A DNA stretch of 64,000 bases, taken from contig JAIUOF010000011.1 of assembly GCA_020161355.1 (NCBI GenBank), forward strand, positions 84,479 through 148,478, in the 5' to 3' direction. The notes under the pieces were generated by a model, which was not told where the DNA came from, did no database searches, and was given only the letters and a program-made list of their open reading frames with translations. A program made the position numbers and the translations under genes. This stretch comes from Bacteroidota bacterium (GTDB lineage: Bacteria > Bacteroidota > Bacteroidia > Cytophagales > Spirosomataceae). This document shows positions 17,906-26,794 of this stretch, piece by piece; positions within the stretch are counted from its first letter, which is position 1; each line of letters starts with the position of its first letter.

Positions 17906-18811
17906 TCAATAACTTATTTTATGATCCTCTTCTGCAAGAATACTTTTCACCCATTTAGAGTTTTTGAATTGACTTACATAAAAACTATCATTTTTTATTG
18001 AATCTACTTTATACGCTTCTTTATCTTTTAGCAACATCACTCCTGGTTTATGGACCGAGTCTATTCGAAAATCCATTGATTGCCCTTGGGCACTTAAATT
18101 AAAATTTGACTTTAATGAGAAAAATGAATTTTCCAAAAATATTTCCTTAAGTTTAATTGTGTCATTGTCCACTATTCCCTTTAAACCTATCAAATCGATA
18201 GTTTTTTTTGCAGCTTTTTCTAAAACGAATAGGACTTCCCTTTTCGAATTTACAAAATAGTAGCCTTTCATAACATCAGGCTTTTCATAAGCATTACCAA
18301 GTTTAAAATAATCAGGGTGATTTCTTGAAAACTTTCTATAGCGATTAAAATCATAGTCGCTAATGGCCGATTCACCTCTCTTAAAACCGACTTCGCATTT
18401 GGTGCCTCTTTTAATAAAATTGGGGCTATGAAAAAGAACCCTTTTGTCATCTAAAAAAGTAAAGTACAATACCTTATTTACCTCTGAAAAACCTCCATCG
18501 CTGGCATAATTGTGTACTAAGCTTACCAAGCGACCATCCATAGTCCTTCTTACACTTTCTCTATTTATTTGCGTGTCTTTGTCGGCTATCATAAGCATAT
18601 AAACCCCTCTATCAAAGGTGACAAACTGACTTACCTTAGAGCTTTGATTTGAAAAATTTTCATTTTTATATTTCAGCAGTGGAAAATCGGCTGGTTTTAT
18701 AAACTCTGTTTTGTTTTGGCTGATTACTCCAAATAAAAGCCCCGGCCTACTTGATTTATGCATGCATGAAAGAAAAATAATTGGAATAAGACGGAAGAGT
18801 AGATTTTTCAT
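17906..18811 (-). CDS. Putative lipoprotein, 301 aa
   Basis: The N-terminus MKNLLFRLIPIIFLSC ends in a lipobox (FLSC), so it should be processed to a lipoprotein with Cys16 at its N-terminus. The mature part is rich in beta-strand patterns and lysine, with no recognised domain. It begins one base after the stop of the upstream outer-membrane-like gene and ends two bases before the hydrolase ATG, so all are one transcript. Its function is unknown. Confidence 0.65.
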   Translation of the reverse strand: MKNLLFRLIPIIFLSCMHKSSRPGLLFGVISQNKTEFIKPADFPLLKYKNENFSNQSSKVSQFVTFDRGVYMLMIADKDTQINRESVRRTMDGRLVSLVHNYASDGGFSEVNKVLYFTFLDDKRVLFHSPNFIKRGTKCEVGFKRGESAISDYDFNRYRKFSRNHPDYFKLGNAYEKPDVMKGYYFVNSKREVLFVLEKAAKKTIDLIGLKGIVDNDTIKLKEIFLENSFFSLKSNFNLSAQGQSMDFRIDSVHKPGVMLLKDKEAYKVDSIKNDSFYVSQFKNSKWVKSILAEEDHKISY

Positions 18812-18812
18812 G

Positions 18813-19841
18813 TCAGAGGGTTTTAAATTCAGTTTGAGTTACAAACAAAGAAAAGGAGCTGCGATTTGCCGTTCGATGCAGGGCTTCACTTCTGATTATA
18901 TGTATAATATTTTGAGCGTCCAATCTATCATTTTCATTGATAATCAATCCTCCACCTATCTTATTGAAGTTTGAAATTCCCAGCTTAAAAAATCCGCGAT
19001 TTTGAGTAGCCACTTCTAGGTTTTCATAATTCACATGATCTAATGAAAGGGCTACGGCAGATTCGTATGCATTATGTTCGTAGCCAGTAAATCGTTCATA
19101 GCTTACGAAAATTTCTTTATCCAGAATTCTTAGATTTTGAGGGTCAGGCCTTCCTAATAGTACACCCAAATGCCCTCCACCGGTATAAAGTCGATCATAG
19201 CCATCGCCCAAGCCAATAAAATTAAAAGGTGGTCCTTCATTATGATAAAAATAATTCAGTCTTCGGTGTCCAACAAACAAGGAACCGGAAGTTTGCCTAA
19301 GTCGATTCTGCCTATGATATTTTCTACTTTTAGTGAAATCAACCAAGGCCATATTTGTGGAAAGGTTTACCACATTGGATTTATCGTTGCGAAAAGTTCC
19401 TGAAATTGTAGAAGAATAATACCGGATTTCACGGTTCCAATGATACTTGGAAGTGCCATTCCATTCACCACTCAAATTAAAACTAAAAATTAATGAGGGT
19501 CTTAAAAACAACATTCTGTCAAGCATACTTGCACCCAAACCTTTACCGATCAATAAGTTGGCATGTAAAATTGGAGTAAAGAAAAAATCCAAATCTTTCC
19601 CGGTAAGAATTTTTGCATGAGGGAATGCCCCTTTAGTACCTATACTTGATTGTAAGTTGAGGTTGCTTAAATTTCCGGAGTGTTTAAAAAGGCCTTTCTT
19701 TGCACCTAACCTGGAATTTAATTCTAAACTTGATTTTAGTTCAAAAAATGGCCTCCAAATAAGTTGAGCATCGCTTTTGTGTTTCAGGAGCATCAATAGC
19801 AGAACACTAATGTAAAAATGTCTTTTTATTAACTTTTTCAC
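18813..19841 (-). CDS. Probable outer-membrane protein, 342 aa
   Basis: Starts with GTG at 19841 and a signal peptide (MKKLIKRHFYISVLLLMLLKHKSDA). The body alternates polar and aromatic residues (NLQSSIGTKG, LIFSFNLSGEW, KLGISNFNKIGGGLII), which suggests beta strands of an outer-membrane barrel, but the closing C-terminal aromatic residue is absent. It lies between the 440-aa protein and the lipoprotein in the same operon. No known family is recognised. Confidence 0.55.
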   Translation of the reverse strand: MKKLIKRHFYISVLLLMLLKHKSDAQLIWRPFFELKSSLELNSRLGAKKGLFKHSGNLSNLNLQSSIGTKGAFPHAKILTGKDLDFFFTPILHANLLIGKGLGASMLDRMLFLRPSLIFSFNLSGEWNGTSKYHWNREIRYYSSTISGTFRNDKSNVVNLSTNMALVDFTKSRKYHRQNRLRQTSGSLFVGHRRLNYFYHNEGPPFNFIGLGDGYDRLYTGGGHLGVLLGRPDPQNLRILDKEIFVSYERFTGYEHNAYESAVALSLDHVNYENLEVATQNRGFFKLGISNFNKIGGGLIINENDRLDAQNIIHIIRSEALHRTANRSSFSLFVTQTEFKTL

Positions 19842-19846
19842 TTTGA

Positions 19847-21166
19847 TTAAATTTTATAACCGATTTTCAATATTGGTATCATACGATCTTTGGTATTGCC
19901 AGCCACTTTTTGCAAGGCCTCTGTGAGCCATACAAAGTTGAGGTCCATTGTAAGATAATTTGATTTTGCGACATTTGTTAACACACCGCTTGGTGAGAAT
20001 TTAAAGCGAAAGCCCGTACTGAAAAAGCCGAGTTTATTTAAATTTTCAAAAAGCGGTTTCATCTTATTTTCAATGCTCACCAAATCTGACATCACCGTCT
20101 GAAAGCTATAATCTGCATAAACGGACATCACATCAGGGAATATCTCAAGTTCAAAACCAGGTCGAATATGAAAAAGGGAGAAACCAAAACTTTCGGTTGA
20201 ATCACCTGCAATTTTTGTTACATTAAAACTTCTTTTTTGCAAGTAGGAGGCATGCAATCTAAAACCGTAACGTTTCAGTTTTCCATAATTATTGCTGTAA
20301 CGGTCTTTTTCGTAAAATGCTTTTAATAAGTCTATTTGAATACCAAAGGCACTTCCTTCTACTAAAGGCAAACTACGCCAATCATTAAGTTTAGTTTGAT
20401 TGGCATTACTGAAAATTTTAATTGCCCCCGAATAAGAATCTGCCTTAAAATCCTGAAAGCCAAGAACATTGAAGGATGGCAATACTAAGCCCGAAGCCCC
20501 GAGTACATTTCCAAGCTCTGGCAAACTTCCTAGTAAGTTTCCCTGACTTTTGAGTAGTTCGTCTTTTATTTTTTGTATACCTTCCTCAAAGTTTTTAATA
20601 CTGTTTTGATACTTTTCCCACTTTTTTAGAATGAGTGCCAATCTTTCGAGTCTCTGATTGGTATTGAATTGTATTTCTTTAATTTTTTGTGCCAGATTTT
20701 CTGTGGGCAAATCAGATACTACGGAAGTATCATTTGCAATTGAATCGATGATGCTCTTCGTTAATTCGCCTTGGCACAAAATAGAGTCGGCATAATAAAT
20801 TGACAATGAACGTAGGGAGTCGGCCATAAATATTCCTCTTGCCGATATATCACTAAATTTTTGAAGATGGAGTGCTTTGCTTGTTTTTAGATCTTTAGCA
20901 AAGTTCAAGTAGCCATCTAACGTTTTTGACTGATCTTTAATTTGCTCAGAAATCATTCTCTTTACCAAATTCTTGTAGTCTTGGTTAACTTCTACGCCTT
21001 GGGGCAAGATTAATTTCTTGCTACTAATTGGCTCGACAAAGTTCAATTTCTGAACCGCCTTAACCGGAAATTGGTGGCTATTTCGAGAGTTATATTCAAG
21101 TAAACTTTGAGCCCTGCAGAAAAAAACATTTAGAAGCAAAATAATACTGATAATTTGTAGTTTCAT
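19847..21166 (-). CDS. Secreted protein with coiled-coil core and barrel-like C-terminus, about 439 aa
   Basis: The signal peptide is MKLQIISIILLLNVFFCRA; I use the ATG at 21166 rather than 21175. Residues about 60-210 are strongly helical with coiled-coil heptads (NQRLERLALILKKWEKYQNSIKNFEEGIQKIKDELLKS as scattered segments), while the C-terminal third alternates aromatic and polar residues as in a membrane barrel and ends with GYKI. First gene of the four-gene envelope operon, 74 bases after the stand-alone LytTR gene. No recognised family. Confidence 0.6.
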   Translation of the reverse strand: MKLQIISIILLLNVFFCRAQSLLEYNSRNSHQFPVKAVQKLNFVEPISSKKLILPQGVEVNQDYKNLVKRMISEQIKDQSKTLDGYLNFAKDLKTSKALHLQKFSDISARGIFMADSLRSLSIYYADSILCQGELTKSIIDSIANDTSVVSDLPTENLAQKIKEIQFNTNQRLERLALILKKWEKYQNSIKNFEEGIQKIKDELLKSQGNLLGSLPELGNVLGASGLVLPSFNVLGFQDFKADSYSGAIKIFSNANQTKLNDWRSLPLVEGSAFGIQIDLLKAFYEKDRYSNNYGKLKRYGFRLHASYLQKRSFNVTKIAGDSTESFGFSLFHIRPGFELEIFPDVMSVYADYSFQTVMSDLVSIENKMKPLFENLNKLGFFSTGFRFKFSPSGVLTNVAKSNYLTMDLNFVWLTEALQKVAGNTKDRMIPILKIGYKI

Positions 21167-21240
21167 AAATACCATATTAAATAATTTAATTCTTTAAAGC
21201 CGTTATCAAGCCGCTTTTTCGGGATATTCCGGCTGGTTGT

Positions 21241-21525
21241 TTAGTATCTATTATTCCTCCTCCTGCTCACCTTCAGCTCCAGACCGGAGGTGAGGATCAC
21301 GTAGTGTTTCTTTTTGTCTTTTCTGATTTCTCTGATCACCGAGGGGTTTACCAGGTATTTGCGGTTGATACGTTTGAAGCCTTCCAGCTCCGGCATTTGG
21401 GCATATTTTTTCAGCGTATAGCTGGTCATTTCCTTATTACCATCAACCAAATGGATGATGGTATAATTGACATCTGCTTCGAGATGCACAATGTTATGAG
21501 GGGGCGGGAAGGCTAATTTGTTCAT
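21241..21525 (-). CDS. Stand-alone LytTR DNA-binding protein
   Basis: About 94 aa, all LytTR: HLEADVNYTIIHLVDG, then FKRINRKYLVNPSVIREI and the C-terminal LKVSRRR. There is no receiver domain, so it is not a classical response regulator. LytTR domains bind DNA as beta-fold dimers at direct repeats. The ATG at 21525 (MNKLAFPPPHN) is preferred over a TTG at 21600. It has close relatives at 28811, 48298 and 53032, each next to secreted-protein genes, and here it precedes the four-gene envelope operon. A NarL-type inverted repeat lies upstream (21629-21644). Confidence 0.85.
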   Translation of the reverse strand: MNKLAFPPPHNIVHLEADVNYTIIHLVDGNKEMTSYTLKKYAQMPELEGFKRINRKYLVNPSVIREIRKDKKKHYVILTSGLELKVSRRRNNRY

Positions 21526-21597
21526 GGTACTTATTTTACTAATAATGGGTAACCTGGTAGCCCGAAGACGAAAGCCATTGCTTTCATCTTTGGACTT

Positions 21598-21644
21598 CAA
21601 AGCAACAGGAATTCATATCCCGGTTCAATACCCCAATCGGGGTA
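21598..21644 (-). promoter_or_regulatory. NarL-type inverted repeat and promoter of the LytTR gene
   Basis: TACCCCA-AT-CGGGGTA at 21629-21644 is embedded in a near-perfect 20-bp palindrome (21627-21646). On the minus strand a TTGCTTTG box at 21598-21605 follows after exactly 23 bases, the same distance seen at the 48, 53, 57 and 58 kb sites. Confidence 0.55.
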
Positions 21645-21647
21645 TTT

Positions 21648-22199
21648 TCAAACCGATGTTTGATTTCTTAACTGATAATAATGGGAACTAAACGGACTCC
21701 TTAGCAAATCCAGCCGCAGGCCATCGTTGGGGTTGATAAAAAGCTGAAAACGTGTACCATAAGAGTGGTTTGCTTTTCGGTACACCTCGAAACCCAATTT
21801 TCTGTAAAAGGGCAAAAGGTGCTCTTCAGCCTCCATGAAAGTGAGCTCGGTCTTGTTTTTGAGGGCCACCTGATAGATATTGGTGGTGAGCATGTATGCC
21901 GCTCTTGAATGCCTGTGAGCAGCTGAAACTACCAGTCTGTCGCATATCGCAATGTTCTTGAGAATCATTGTCGGGCTGAGCCCCCAGTATTCCCTGAGAT
22001 ATTGGGCATCGCAGCCATATCTCAGCCTCACGCAGCCTACGGTTTTGTTTTCATGAATGGCCGCCAGCCAGATGGTACCGGGGTCATTTTTTACCTCCCA
22101 CTGTATGTAGGACTTGTGCAGCTCCATCAGATTTACCTCTATCAACATTTGATGAATCTCTGAGAGCTCCCGGGCGGTTTGGGCTATTCGCACTTGCAT
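21648..22199 (-). CDS. GNAT-type N-acyltransferase (N-acyl amino acid synthase-like)
   Basis: 183 aa from the ATG at 22199. The acyl-CoA/ACP-dependent GNAT fold is indicated by TVGCVRLRYG, the strand-helix ICDRLVVSAAHRHSRAAYML (a modified pyrophosphate loop) and FYRKLGFEVYRKANHSYGTRF. The pattern resembles autoinducer-synthase-like N-acyltransferases such as FeeM more than simple acetyltransferases, but this is a judgement by eye. The gene overlaps the oxidase gene by 16 bases, so the two are coupled and likely act on one small molecule. Confidence 0.7.
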   Translation of the reverse strand: MQVRIAQTARELSEIHQMLIEVNLMELHKSYIQWEVKNDPGTIWLAAIHENKTVGCVRLRYGCDAQYLREYWGLSPTMILKNIAICDRLVVSAAHRHSRAAYMLTTNIYQVALKNKTELTFMEAEEHLLPFYRKLGFEVYRKANHSYGTRFQLFINPNDGLRLDLLRSPFSSHYYQLRNQTSV

Positions 22200-22873
22200 G
22201 AGCAGAGACTTGAGGTGAGTTTTCCGGTGATGATCCAATTGTAAACCTGGTCGGCATAAAGCCAGGTGGCCTTTTCGGCTCCTTCGATGATCTGTTTTTG
22301 ATGGATGGCCGTGAAGTCTTCATTGCCCAACACTTCCATGATCTGGTCGCCGTGCGGCAGCTCTTCATGCATGTGTACACGGGTGAAGGTGGTGTTTTGG
22401 TGATTGATGAAATCAGCGTTAGCAAACAAGTCTTTGATCAGTGGGGCAGCATAGTTACCCACATTTTCGAGAATTGATGCTGAACCGAGCCTTTCCAGCG
22501 GCCTTTGGGTGATGGCTTCTTTTTGGTATGCCCACCACAATTGCACCAGAAAAGGCATTTCTCCCGAATCTGCCCCTAAATTTTTAAGGTCCTTTTCAGC
22601 CAGTTTGTAGTGCATTTCTTCTTCCCAGGCAAACCGCACCAAAAACTGACGGAGTTTTTTGTAACTTCTCACTTCGGGGCTGGCCGCCACCGCCATGAAA
22701 CTTTGCTGTACCCCTTTGGTCAGGTGATACTGCATCTGCAAATACCTTATGTATTGTTCTTTTTTCAGGCCTCCAGAGAGGTACTTTTTGAGTTTTTTCT
22801 CAAACAATACATTGGCTTCGTCCACCTTCTTTCCCAGAAGGACATTAAAAGTACTGATTTCTTTTGCTATCAT
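22184..22873 (-). CDS. Haem-oxygenase-like iron-containing redox enzyme (TenA/PqqC fold)
   Basis: A 229-aa, nearly all-helical protein. Likely metal ligands are His50 (QYHLTKG), the cluster FAWEEEMHYKL (Glu84-86, His88) and TRVHMHEELPHGD (His167, His169, Glu170, His174, Asp176), which fit the six-ligand pattern of haem-oxygenase-like diiron oxidases. Such enzymes carry out N-oxygenation, desaturation or C-C cleavage in natural-product pathways (family knowledge). The C-terminus CSCKCE is odd and lies in the overlap with the acyltransferase gene. The pair looks like a minimal biosynthetic unit under control of the adjacent two-component genes. Confidence 0.75.
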   Translation of the reverse strand: MIAKEISTFNVLLGKKVDEANVLFEKKLKKYLSGGLKKEQYIRYLQMQYHLTKGVQQSFMAVAASPEVRSYKKLRQFLVRFAWEEEMHYKLAEKDLKNLGADSGEMPFLVQLWWAYQKEAITQRPLERLGSASILENVGNYAAPLIKDLFANADFINHQNTTFTRVHMHEELPHGDQIMEVLGNEDFTAIHQKQIIEGAEKATWLYADQVYNWIITGKLTSSLCSCKCE

Positions 22874-22929
22874 TTTGTATAAAGTTTGATAGCCAAAATT
22901 GGGTCTGTTTTTTGGAAGAATATGCTCTC

Positions 22930-22979
22930 AAAACACCCCAAATCATTGGGTATTTTACTGGTAAAATGGAAGGGTATTT
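22930..22979 (-). promoter_or_regulatory. Repeats upstream of the oxidase gene
   Basis: AAAACACCC (22930-22938) and GGGTATTTT (22948-22956) form an imperfect inverted repeat around a 9-base spacer, and GGGTATTTT recurs at 22972-22980 as a direct repeat 24 bp away. A CAATTTTG box lies 20 bases before the ATG on the minus strand. The half sites are like the 21629 operator but the TACC-N8-GGTA spacing is not kept. Confidence 0.4.
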
Positions 22980-22991
22980 TTACGGTGTGAA

Positions 22992-23614
22992 TTATAAATT
23001 CATCTTTTGGGCGATTTCTAATAACTCTACCAAATTACTTATTTTAAGCTTGTTATATATATTTTTTCTGTGGGTTTTTATGGTATGAAAACTCAGAAAA
23101 AGGCTTTCTCCTATCTCAGTATTGCTTTTTCCCTGGGTCAGAAGTTTAATGATTTCCTTCTCTCTTTCGGTCAGTTGATATTGCAGCAGGAAGTCGTCTT
23201 TTACGATCGGAGTGCATCGTATTCTTTTTGGGTAACAAAAATCTTCTCACCATTCAGTATCCGGTTGATGCTTTGAAGCAGCACATCGGTCTCACAGTCT
23301 TTGAGCAGATATCCATCCAGACCGGCATTTTTACTTTTTTCAATAAGATGAGCCTGATTATACATCGTGATGATGATGATGGCCATTTCGGGATAATCTT
23401 TTTTCAAAATTTCCCCAAGCTCAATACCATTGATGCCGACGAGATTGACATCGAGCAAAAGGATGTTGGGGTGATGTTGCCTGACCGCATGAATGATGCT
23501 TTGAGGCGTTTTTTCGGGGCCAAAAACCTCCAGATAGCTCTCTTTGCTCAACAGTTCTTTCAAACCATTGCCAAACAGTTGATGATCATCAGCTATCAGA
23601 ATCCGCGACTTCAT
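22992..23614 (-). pseudogene. NarL/FixJ-family response regulator interrupted by a frameshift
   Basis: The receiver (MKSRILIADDHQLFGNGLKELL, phospho-acceptor in ILLLDVNLVGING, conserved Lys in GYLLKDCET) stays open until TAA at 23201-23203. The LuxR-type HTH is in another frame directly downstream: DDFLLQYQLTEREKEIIKLL...EIGESLFLSFHTIKTHRKNIYNKL, ending with TAA at 22992-22994. Joining the two near GATGCACTCC (about 23213-23222) would give a normal regulator of about 206 aa. As read, the product is a 137-aa receiver without DNA-binding domain. Its start overlaps the kinase gene by 26 bases. Confidence 0.75.
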
Positions 23615-25427
23615 TTATAGGTTGTTCTAATATTACAGTGGTACCGTTAGGGTTACTATCAAAAGTAAGAATTGCTCCTGATTTTTTTGCACGCAGCTGC
23701 ATATTTTTTAACCCTAGCCCTGTTTTTTGTACATTTTCAGAAAAACCCTTCCCATTATCTTCAATCATAACTGTCAGCTCGTCAGCACTATAAATAAGCT
23801 GCACCGTAAATTTTTTCGCATCACTGTGTTTATTGATATTTTGAATAGCCTCGCTTATGATTCTGTAAATCTGTATTTCGGTTTCTTTTTTTAGAGGTAA
23901 ATAATTTCCTGAAAGGATAAATTCTGCGGGTCTTTCGGGTTGATTATTAAAATTTACCAATTCCATTACGGCATCAGAAAACCTGGTCTTTTCGAAATCA
24001 GGCGGCATAAGGTCATGCGTGATTCTTCTCAGGTCTCCCGCTGCTTTTTCCATCAAAATCTTTATCGGACTGAGGGCTTTTGACTGTGTGATGGGCTCAA
24101 GCTGATCCAAAATCATTCTTTTCAAGGTAGAAAGCGTGCCTCCAAGGTCGTCGTGGAGGTCGCCGGCTATTCTTCTACGCTCATTTTCCTGGGCATTGAT
24201 TTCGGCGTTGAGCAGAGCGAGTTCGCTTTGTAGCAGCTTGCCCTGTATGTTTCTGTTCAATTCTCTTTCTCTGAATATCAAGGCAAAAAGTATGTACAGC
24301 ATTTCTACACAAATCGCCACCCGGAAAGCAGAGAAAAATGAAGAGGGCAAAGAAAACAGCCCAAAAGTATTGGTGAGACCTTCCAGCAAACCGGAAACGA
24401 TCAGCGGCATGGCCATGAAAAAATAGATTCTGGCAATGACCGAATGCCGAAATGCCCTGAGCAAATAATAGATAAGGTAAAAGATGGTGAAAATAAAAAA
24501 CGCTTCCTTTATCATGATAAAAACCGGGATATTAGACCATGCAGGAGGAATGGAAATAAAGATCGTAATTATGAATAAAGTATTGATAATAAGCAAAATC
24601 GGTTTATTAAGCCATTTGCGGTCGGGGTCAATGAAAAGTATTCCAAACCTGAAAAATGTATAGGTGCTAATGAAAATCAAAATATTGACATAATAATTGA
24701 CCAAAGGATTTATGGCTTCAGACACGAGATTGGGCCCGGAGATACGAATAGTGAAAAACAACAGAAAATTGACCGCATACAACAGGTACGACCAGAGCGT
24801 GCGGCGGTCTTTACCCGAAAAAACCAGATTATAAAGACAATACAAAATGGCGGTAATCAAAGCCATCGTCACCATGCCGTCAAGTAACAGATATTGGTGG
24901 GTATGATGGATATGGGCAGTTGGTGTAAATACTGTCAAAGGGAGTTTAAGCACCTGATACCGGTTTTTTACTCGGAAAAAAAAGGTATCAGTTTGGAGAG
25001 GGTTCAAGGTAAAATCAAATGAATGCAAAGTATAAGGATGTGATTTTTGTGTTACCGGTATGCCCCAGCCTGATTTTTCCTCAGTCCATTGTCCCGCTAT
25101 ATTTTTGTAAAAACGCACGTCTTCGAGAATAACCTGGTCGGAGGAGAAAACGGCTTTTTGCTCCTGATGGGTAGGGTTGGAAACTATCAACTTAAGCCAA
25201 AGCACCGAAGTATCCAGGCCAAAGTTCACTTCTTTGGTAGCTAAATTAAATTTACTGGAAAGAGGAATTGCTCTCTCATCATTTTTGTTCAGAAGCCATT
25301 CGGTAGATTTTATTTTAATATTTTCAATATTGAGGTTGAGGACAGGTACATTTTGAGCAAAGGAAGTATTTGCCCAAAATAGCCCCAGCGATATAACCAG
25401 AAGTGATTTAGCCCGGAATGTATTCAT
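23589..25427 (-). CDS. 7TMR-DISM sensor histidine kinase (NarX-like catalytic core)
   Basis: About 612 aa. Signal peptide MNTFRAKSLLVISLGLFWANTSFA, extracellular 7TMR-DISMED2 beta domain (LDTSVLWLKLIVSNPTH), seven transmembrane helices between about residues 185 and 385, then a HisKA_3 dimerisation region with the phospho-acceptor H in ERRRIAGDLHDDLGGTLSTL, and a HATPase domain (QIYRIISEAIQNINKHSDA, IEDNGKGFS, GLGLKNMQLRA). The ATG at 25427 is preferred to a start at 25448. It should phosphorylate the overlapping response regulator, which is frameshifted here. Confidence 0.92.
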   Translation of the reverse strand: MNTFRAKSLLVISLGLFWANTSFAQNVPVLNLNIENIKIKSTEWLLNKNDERAIPLSSKFNLATKEVNFGLDTSVLWLKLIVSNPTHQEQKAVFSSDQVILEDVRFYKNIAGQWTEEKSGWGIPVTQKSHPYTLHSFDFTLNPLQTDTFFFRVKNRYQVLKLPLTVFTPTAHIHHTHQYLLLDGMVTMALITAILYCLYNLVFSGKDRRTLWSYLLYAVNFLLFFTIRISGPNLVSEAINPLVNYYVNILIFISTYTFFRFGILFIDPDRKWLNKPILLIINTLFIITIFISIPPAWSNIPVFIMIKEAFFIFTIFYLIYYLLRAFRHSVIARIYFFMAMPLIVSGLLEGLTNTFGLFSLPSSFFSAFRVAICVEMLYILFALIFRERELNRNIQGKLLQSELALLNAEINAQENERRRIAGDLHDDLGGTLSTLKRMILDQLEPITQSKALSPIKILMEKAAGDLRRITHDLMPPDFEKTRFSDAVMELVNFNNQPERPAEFILSGNYLPLKKETEIQIYRIISEAIQNINKHSDAKKFTVQLIYSADELTVMIEDNGKGFSENVQKTGLGLKNMQLRAKKSGAILTFDSNPNGTTVILEQPINEVADSDS

Positions 25428-25541
25428 AATATGCGATTTACAAAACAAAACCGAAAAGGTAGGAAAATATTTTTGGATTAAAAAAGGGTGTTTTTCACGG
25501 GGGAGTATAATTTATAAAAAAATAATTTTAAAGAAAAAACT

Positions 25542-26132
25542 ATGAAATACAGGGCAACAATTTTTTTAATTTTATCAACAATAGCTGGTTTTTTATTGGG
25601 ATACCTTTTGAAAGATTATTTGAGTAAAGAGAATCTTTTTTCTGAAAAAGGAATTGAATCTTTTTTAGGTAATTCTGGTAATTTTCAAGCTTTTTCAAAA
25701 TATTTTAGTTTAAGTAGAAAAGGAGGTCATGAACCATATGGAATTACAGAAAATCAAGCGGAGGATTATATTAAAGGTTTATATGATACATTGGGAAAAG
25801 ATGAGAAATTTATCAATAATACAATAAAAACTAGCTACATCTACAACTTAAGTCCATTATTGTCAGTAGCTTACAAAAGAAAGATAGATCCATCTCTTGT
25901 TCAAATGAGAATTTATCCAGCCAAAAAACCAAAAACAGATTCAACTGAAACGGAATTTACAATGGTAATTGCACTTGAATACAAAGATGAACTGTTTAAG
26001 GGGAACTATGAGCAATTTGAATTTATTGCTCCTTGCCCATTTAATTGTCCAACTAATAATGACTATTTTAGGGAAAATGAATGGATTCAAATTTATAGGG
26101 GAAGTTTAAAGAGGGAATTAAAGTTTAAATAA
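25542..26132 (+). CDS. Membrane-anchored hypothetical protein, 196 aa
   Basis: Starts MKYRATIFLILSTIAGFLLGYLLKDYL with one N-terminal transmembrane helix; the rest is a soluble domain, probably extracytoplasmic (NQAEDYIKGLYDTLGKDEKF, TEFTMVIALEYKDELFKG) that ends with a small Cys-rich turn (APCPFNCPTNN). The AT content is far above that of the neighbouring kinase gene, a sign of separate origin. It is cotranscribed with the 7TM-like gene 11 bases downstream. Not recognised. Confidence 0.65.
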   Translation: MKYRATIFLILSTIAGFLLGYLLKDYLSKENLFSEKGIESFLGNSGNFQAFSKYFSLSRKGGHEPYGITENQAEDYIKGLYDTLGKDEKFINNTIKTSYIYNLSPLLSVAYKRKIDPSLVQMRIYPAKKPKTDSTETEFTMVIALEYKDELFKGNYEQFEFIAPCPFNCPTNNDYFRENEWIQIYRGSLKRELKFK

Positions 26133-26143
26133 CATCTAATTAA

Positions 26144-26794
26144 ATGGACTTTAGATTTCCTTATTTTCTAATTTTATTATTTGGAATTTGTTCTGGAATA
26201 ATTTATCATATTAAACTTTCAAAAAGTAGTAAAACAATATTGATTCTTTTAATATTCACATTACTTTTTGAAGGATTATCATATTATTTCACAAATAGAG
26301 GATTAAGTAACTATTTTCTTTATAATTTATTTATTCCGATTCAATTTTTAATAATAACTATCTCATTTATTTATGAGACTAATCAAAAATTGTTTATTTT
26401 ATTTTTTGTTTTACTTCTAATTTTTTTTGTTTTCCATTTACTGGAGAAATCAATAATAACTACTTTTTTTACCCAAATTTTATTATTTAATTTATTGTTT
26501 ATCTCATATTATTGCTTATATTTTTTATATAAACTCCTTAAAATTGATCAAGAAGTAAAATTTCAGAGTTTTCCTTTTTTTTGGATTAGTGTAGGTTTTT
26601 TAATGTTTTCGGTTTTAAATCTTGTTGAATATGGAGTCTATAATATTTTACATTTAAATAATTTAAGTAAATCCACTATCATAATTTTCAATAATATAAG
26701 GATTTATTCAAACTACCTATTATATCTCATAATAACTTATTCGTTTTTTGTAAAACCATTATCATTGGCCGATTATGCTAAATCAGGTAAATGA
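26144..26794 (+). CDS. Polytopic membrane protein, about seven helices, 216 aa
   Basis: Almost the whole protein is hydrophobic, with about seven segments (for example PYFLILLFGICSGIIYHI, ILILLIFTLLFEGLSYYF, LFILFFVLLLIFFVFHLL, SFPFFWISVGFLMFSVLN). Charged residues are few and codon use is extremely AT-rich. Its 3' end overlaps the start of the adjacent kinase gene by 20 bases. It could be a detached sensor for that kinase, which itself has only one membrane helix (inference). No family assigned. Confidence 0.65.
   Translation: MDFRFPYFLILLFGICSGIIYHIKLSKSSKTILILLIFTLLFEGLSYYFTNRGLSNYFLYNLFIPIQFLIITISFIYETNQKLFILFFVLLLIFFVFHLLEKSIITTFFTQILLFNLLFISYYCLYFLYKLLKIDQEVKFQSFPFFWISVGFLMFSVLNLVEYGVYNILHLNNLSKSTIIIFNNIRIYSNYLLYLIITYSFFVKPLSLADYAKSGK

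Noticed and set aside
22930..22956. Full NarL-type operator in front of the oxidase gene
   Set aside because: The half sites resemble the others but are 11 bp apart instead of 8 and the distance to the -7-like box does not fit, so it is listed only as a repeat region.
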